Assembly: GCA_001805765.1 (NCBI GenBank)
Contig: MHGW01000018.1
Span: forward strand, 969 to 9,063
Source of the DNA: Omnitrophica WOR_2 bacterium RIFCSPLOWO2_01_FULL_41_12
GTDB lineage: Bacteria > Omnitrophota > Gorgyraeia > Gygaellales > Profunditerraquicolaceae
Length of the DNA: 8,095 nucleotides
Reading direction: 5' to 3'
Every line of letters starts with the position of its first letter. Position 1 is the stretch's first letter. A program made the position numbers and the translations under genes. The notes under the pieces were generated by a model. The model searched no databases and was not told the DNA's origin. It saw only the letters and a program-made list of their open reading frames with translations. This document shows, in pieces, positions 5,981-8,095 of this stretch.

Positions 5981-7564
5981 ATGGGAGTTGTCTATAAAAT
6001 ACAACCAGAAATAAGGGATTTTATCCTGGGGAAAAAACAGGCTGAGCCGAGCCTAAGCTGTCGCCAGCTCACTACTTTGGTCCTGGAAAATTTCGCGATT
6101 AAAGTTTCCAAATCCAGTATAAATTCACTTTTCAAAACAGCAGGTTTGAGCATGCCTGTAGGAAGAAGGTTGAAGAAAAGGCGCATCCGACGAGAGATGG
6201 AAAAGCCAGCTGCGGTTACCGCAGAATCAGTAGTGATCACGACGGAACCAGCAGGGGCAATAACTGCAGAACCAGTAGGGAGTATAGCTGTAGAAGAGCC
6301 CATAAGTGAAGCTATAAGCAGAGAAATTAGCCCAGGAGCCATCTTTCTGAAGGCAGCGGATTATCTATTGGGCGGGACCCATTATATTATTGAGGCCATT
6401 AGAAGAAGGATTACTACGCCAATTCCTGACTTGGTAGCGCAAATAGAAAGCCTGTTATACGGGGGGGCAAATACAGGTTTATCACCATATCTTATTCAAT
6501 TACAACAAGTTAGAGAATTAAACTCAGATATACCGAGAATTTTCGACAGGCTATTCCAGGAAGTGCGCTGTATTAAGGTCACTCTCTCCACAGGAAATAC
6601 TTTTTATTTAGACGGCCAGTTAAAAACGGTTTGGTCCATTTCACATATTCCTTATTTTTTTTCTACAACTCTTTATAATATAAAGAGTTACATAAATAAG
6701 TATTTTCAGAAAGAGCATCCTTTTCTGCTCTTTATGGCCCCGGGTTATGATGTCCCGACCAAAGAATTCTTTGATTTTATGCTGAGTTTTGAAGCCGGAG
6801 AAAACCGGATTTCCCGATTAACGCTTTATGGAAATAGGCTTGAGGAAATTGAGAATATTACGCTGGATGAGAACAAACAGCGTTTCTTTGTGTTCGGACT
6901 TTGGCCTTGGCAATTTACTGAATACCGTAAGGTAAAGCAGATCGGCGAGTTTAGGCCATTTTATTTTGCCGGCCTCAAAAAGGATTTTTATCTTGCCGAG
7001 ATAGAGATTGAATTATTACAACCTACTGTAAATACAAGAGTTACGCTTAGGGGTTGCGCCCTAAAGACCGCGCTTTCTGAGAAGACGCGAATAGTGATCT
7101 TAGGTAATCTTGCCCAGGAAAATGCTCCTCCAGAGGCATTGGCAGGTATGTATCTTAACCATTGGCCAAACTTAGAAGAGGCCTTTCAGGATTACAGCCG
7201 AAAAGTAGAACTTTTTACCTACACTGCTTCCTCCCAGCGCTTTTTCTCGACGGAGAAACTAAATTTTGATGCCGGGGCCCAAGCAGATATCCAGGGCCTC
7301 TTTAATTCTTATCTAGAGGCATTAGACCTTTATGTGCGCTGGTATTTTTTGCCTGCCGGTTACGAAGAGATGGATTTCTCGACGACAAAAGAGCGGTTTT
7401 ATGGATTAAACACTGAGATTGACCCGCAAAAAGACCTTTGCCTAGCTACCTTCAGGCCCCCTACCGGATATTCCTTCCTCAAAGACCTAGAATATGCCTG
7501 CCGCAGGGTAAACGAAAGAGAGATTAACTTTTACGCAGGCCTTAGGCTCTGGTGTAGGATTTAA
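5981..7564 (+). CDS. Uncharacterised 527-residue protein with N-terminal helix-turn-helix; possible degenerate DDE transposase
   Basis: I do not recognise a named family. The start is ATG 5981, with GGAG at 5972-5975 and a correctly placed promoter. Residues about 8-60 look like a helix-turn-helix of the transposase type (SLSCRQLTTLVLENF, then KVSKSSINSLFKTAGLS), followed by a basic patch RRLKKRRIRRE at 62-72. Residues about 76-118 are an Ala/Val/Glu-rich linker with degenerate TAEPVGSI-like repeats. The body (about 119-527) is globular. FYLDGQ at about 208-213 resembles a first catalytic Asp strand, and MYLNHWPNLEEAF at 390-402 resembles the 'RW..E..F' third-acid helix of DDE transposases. 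The expected second Asp seems missing (LTLYGN at about 280-285). No signal peptide or membrane segment is seen. It may be a domesticated or inactive transposase acting as a DNA-binding protein. It interrupts the Tad genes under its own promoter and ends 2 bases before another AAACGTTT copy. Confidence 0.8.
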   Translation: MGVVYKIQPEIRDFILGKKQAEPSLSCRQLTTLVLENFAIKVSKSSINSLFKTAGLSMPVGRRLKKRRIRREMEKPAAVTAESVVITTEPAGAITAEPVGSIAVEEPISEAISREISPGAIFLKAADYLLGGTHYIIEAIRRRITTPIPDLVAQIESLLYGGANTGLSPYLIQLQQVRELNSDIPRIFDRLFQEVRCIKVTLSTGNTFYLDGQLKTVWSISHIPYFFSTTLYNIKSYINKYFQKEHPFLLFMAPGYDVPTKEFFDFMLSFEAGENRISRLTLYGNRLEEIENITLDENKQRFFVFGLWPWQFTEYRKVKQIGEFRPFYFAGLKKDFYLAEIEIELLQPTVNTRVTLRGCALKTALSEKTRIVILGNLAQENAPPEALAGMYLNHWPNLEEAFQDYSRKVELFTYTASSQRFFSTEKLNFDAGAQADIQGLFNSYLEALDLYVRWYFLPAGYEEMDFSTTKERFYGLNTEIDPQKDLCLATFRPPTGYSFLKDLEYACRRVNEREINFYAGLRLWCRI

Positions 7565-7565
7565 G

Positions 7566-7576
7566 GAAACGTTTTC
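7566..7576. repeat. Fifth AAACGTTT-core repeat, GAAACGTTTTC
   Basis: The core AAACGTTT at 7567-7574 lies immediately after the stop codon of the 527-residue gene. It shares GAAACGTTTT with the right-hand copies at 5849-5884. It marks the right border of the accessory segment, about 20 bases before the pilin promoter. Confidence 0.6.
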
Positions 7577-7595
7577 TTTCTACCCGAAAATATCA

Positions 7596-7624
7596 TTGAC
7601 AGCGTTAGTGTTAAGTGTTATATT
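7596..7624 (+). promoter_or_regulatory. Consensus sigma-70 promoter for the riboswitch-pilin transcript
   Basis: TTGACA at 7596-7601 and TATATT at 7619-7624 are separated by 17 bases. Transcription should start near 7631, just before the aptamer. The near-perfect boxes suggest that control is mostly after initiation, through the riboswitch. Confidence 0.85.
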
Positions 7625-7637
7625 TTAAGTGCAATAA

Positions 7638-7790
7638 AGCGGCAGCGAAAAGGCAAGTCCTGATAGGAGGTATCAGGATGCGCAAAGCCACGGGACGATT
7701 CGCTCGCTAAAAAATTTGGTTTGATCATTTAATTTCGCTTCAAGGGTCAAAAGCGAGAGAGAAAAGTTAGCCGGGTTACCGAAAGCCGAG
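7638..7790 (+). ncRNA. Class I cyclic-di-GMP riboswitch aptamer (GEMM-I)
   Basis: The conserved GEMM-I landmarks occur in order: AAAGGCAA at 7649-7656, GCGCAAAGCC at 7680-7689, and AGCCGGGTTACCGA at 7769-7782, with a short closing helix CGGC 7640-7643 / GCCG 7785-7788. Aligned by memory to the Vibrio Vc2 aptamer, G7652 corresponds to G20, A7684 to the intercalating A47, and C7779 or C7780 to C92. A G rather than A at position 20 favours c-di-GMP over the cGAMP-sensing variant. The first arm is a perfect 8-bp helix, TCCTGATA 7658-7665 / TATCAGGA 7671-7678, capped by GGAGG, not the usual GNRA tetraloop. The second arm is long, with CTCGCT 7703-7708 or TCGCTT 7735-7740 able to pair with the AGCGAG/AAGCGA region at 7751-7757. 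No obvious tetraloop receptor is visible. Downstream is the Flp pilin. Confidence 0.88.
7678..7710 (+). CDS. Possible 10-residue leader peptide inside the riboswitch
   Basis: ATG at 7678-7680 follows a full AGGAGG (7665-7670) at a 7-base spacing and opens a frame encoding MRKATGRFAR, ending at TAA 7708-7710. The Shine-Dalgarno occupies the loop of the aptamer's first arm, and the codons run through the conserved GCGCAAAGCC core. This may be chance, because most of these bases are fixed by the aptamer. The GGAGG loop itself is not required by the family, however. It is listed as a candidate only. Confidence 0.25.
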   Translation: MRKATGRFAR

Positions 7791-7817
7791 AGGTTTTAGT
7801 AAACCCGGTTTTTATTT
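7771..7817 (+). terminator. Intrinsic terminator serving as the riboswitch expression platform
   Basis: CCGGGTT at 7771-7777 pairs perfectly with AACCCGG at 7802-7808, followed by TTTTT at 7809-7813 and further T's to 7817. The 5' arm is part of the conserved aptamer core (AGCCGGGTTACCG). Aptamer folding and terminator folding are therefore mutually exclusive. Ligand binding should prevent termination, giving an ON switch for the pilin gene. Confidence 0.82.
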
Positions 7818-7829
7818 ATGGAGTTAATA

Positions 7830-8015
7830 ATGAATTTAAAAAAGAATTTAAAAACTAGAAGGGCGCAATCAATAGTAGAATATATCCTGGTGTTTACGGT
7901 GATCGCCGCAGGTATAATAGTTGTTTTAGGCGGCTTTATGCCGGAAAATTTAACGATTAAAACTGCCTTTGACCAGGCAGTAAATAACGCTATTGGAGAA
8001 ATAAATAAACCATGA
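7830..8015 (+). CDS. Flp-type (Tad) pilin, class IVb-like prepilin
   Basis: This is the probable major subunit of the Tad pilus fibre. The 61 residues comprise a short basic leader (MNLKKNLKTRRA), the Flp processing region QSIVEY, and one hydrophobic helix (about 18-36, ILVFTVIAAGIIVVLGGFM), then a short soluble tail. Glu and Tyr fall at mature positions 5 and 6, as in Flp pilins. The residue before the cut is Ala rather than the usual Gly. I chose ATG 7830 because GGAG at 7820-7823 sits 6 bases upstream; the in-frame ATG at 7818 lies in the terminator tail and has no Shine-Dalgarno. The gene is directly downstream of the c-di-GMP riboswitch, so expression should follow c-di-GMP level. Its stop overlaps the next start (ATGA). 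Confidence 0.87.
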   Translation: MNLKKNLKTRRAQSIVEYILVFTVIAAGIIVVLGGFMPENLTIKTAFDQAVNNAIGEINKP

Positions 8016-8095
8016 ATAAAAAAGGGTTAATCACTTTGGAGGCCTGTTTATTAATTGCCCTGGTAGCCGCGGCTCTTTTTAGTGTGTATCCCTAT
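8012..8095 (+). CDS. N-terminus of a TadE-like pseudopilin (partial)
   Basis: An ATG overlapping the pilin stop (ATGA) opens a frame that runs off the right edge after 28 residues. The visible part is a short basic leader MNKKG, then LITLEA with Glu at mature position 5, then a hydrophobic helix (CLLIALVAAALFSVYPY). This is a prepilin-type N-terminus cut after Gly5, as in the TadE/TadF pseudopilins that accompany Flp pili. The partial length prevents separating TadE from TadF or another pseudopilin. Overlap with the pilin gene implies co-transcription and shared riboswitch control. Confidence 0.7.
   Translation, partial: MNKKGLITLEACLLIALVAAALFSVYPY

Noticed and set aside
5992..6342. Reverse-strand 116-codon frame opposite the start of the 527-residue gene
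   Set aside because: It arises from the low-complexity Ala/Val/Glu linker read backwards and has no supporting start signals.
7561..7580. GGAAACGTTTTCTTTC as a terminator for the 527-residue gene
   Set aside because: The arms leave no room for a loop and there is no proper T-tract, so it fits a repeat copy better than an intrinsic terminator.
7638..7790. cGAMP-sensing GEMM-Ib variant
   Set aside because: The base aligned with position 20 is G, and the neighbouring 21/46 pair is G-C as in c-di-GMP aptamers; the cGAMP variant typically has A at position 20.

Overview
The window is a Tad/Flp (tight adherence) pilus locus from a bacterium with an outer membrane, shown by the secretin gene. A mobile-element-like segment splits the locus, and the pilin gene sits behind a cyclic-di-GMP riboswitch. 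The gene style (Tad genes with unusual fusions, an IS200-like REP-type transposase, and a large orphan protein with an N-terminal helix-turn-helix) reminds me of uncultured environmental lineages such as Omnitrophota. That placement is a guess from general resemblance and is not shown by the sequence.

Layout. Bases 1-158 hold the 3' end of a gene whose product ends like a parvulin-type isomerase. Bases 165-5111 form a tight co-directional block: cpaB, a cpaC secretin carrying an extra TonB-like C-terminal domain, a cpaE-like ParA/MinD ATPase fused in one reading frame to the cpaF/tadA motor ATPase, and a small DUF192 gene. Neighbours overlap by 4 bases (cpaB/cpaC and cpaF/DUF192) or lie 2 bases apart (cpaC/cpaEF). 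Bases 5110-7576 are an accessory segment: a reverse-strand REP-associated tyrosine transposase flanked by paired inverted copies of a 13-14-mer centred on AAACGTTT, then a 527-residue protein of unknown function with its own strong promoter and an operator-like inverted repeat. A fifth AAACGTTT lies just after that gene's stop codon.

From 7596 the Tad theme resumes. A consensus sigma-70 promoter drives a class I c-di-GMP (GEMM-I) aptamer whose 3' core strand doubles as the 5' arm of an intrinsic terminator. An Flp-type pilin gene follows, then the start of a TadE-like pseudopilin gene that runs off the window.

How it fits together. CpaB and CpaC form the periplasmic and outer-membrane conduit, CpaE-CpaF supplies localisation and power at the inner membrane, and Flp is the fibre subunit. 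The riboswitch geometry predicts that ligand binding blocks the terminator, so pilin is made when c-di-GMP is high, as expected for a surface-attachment organelle. The platform proteins (TadB/TadC) and the prepilin peptidase are not in this window.
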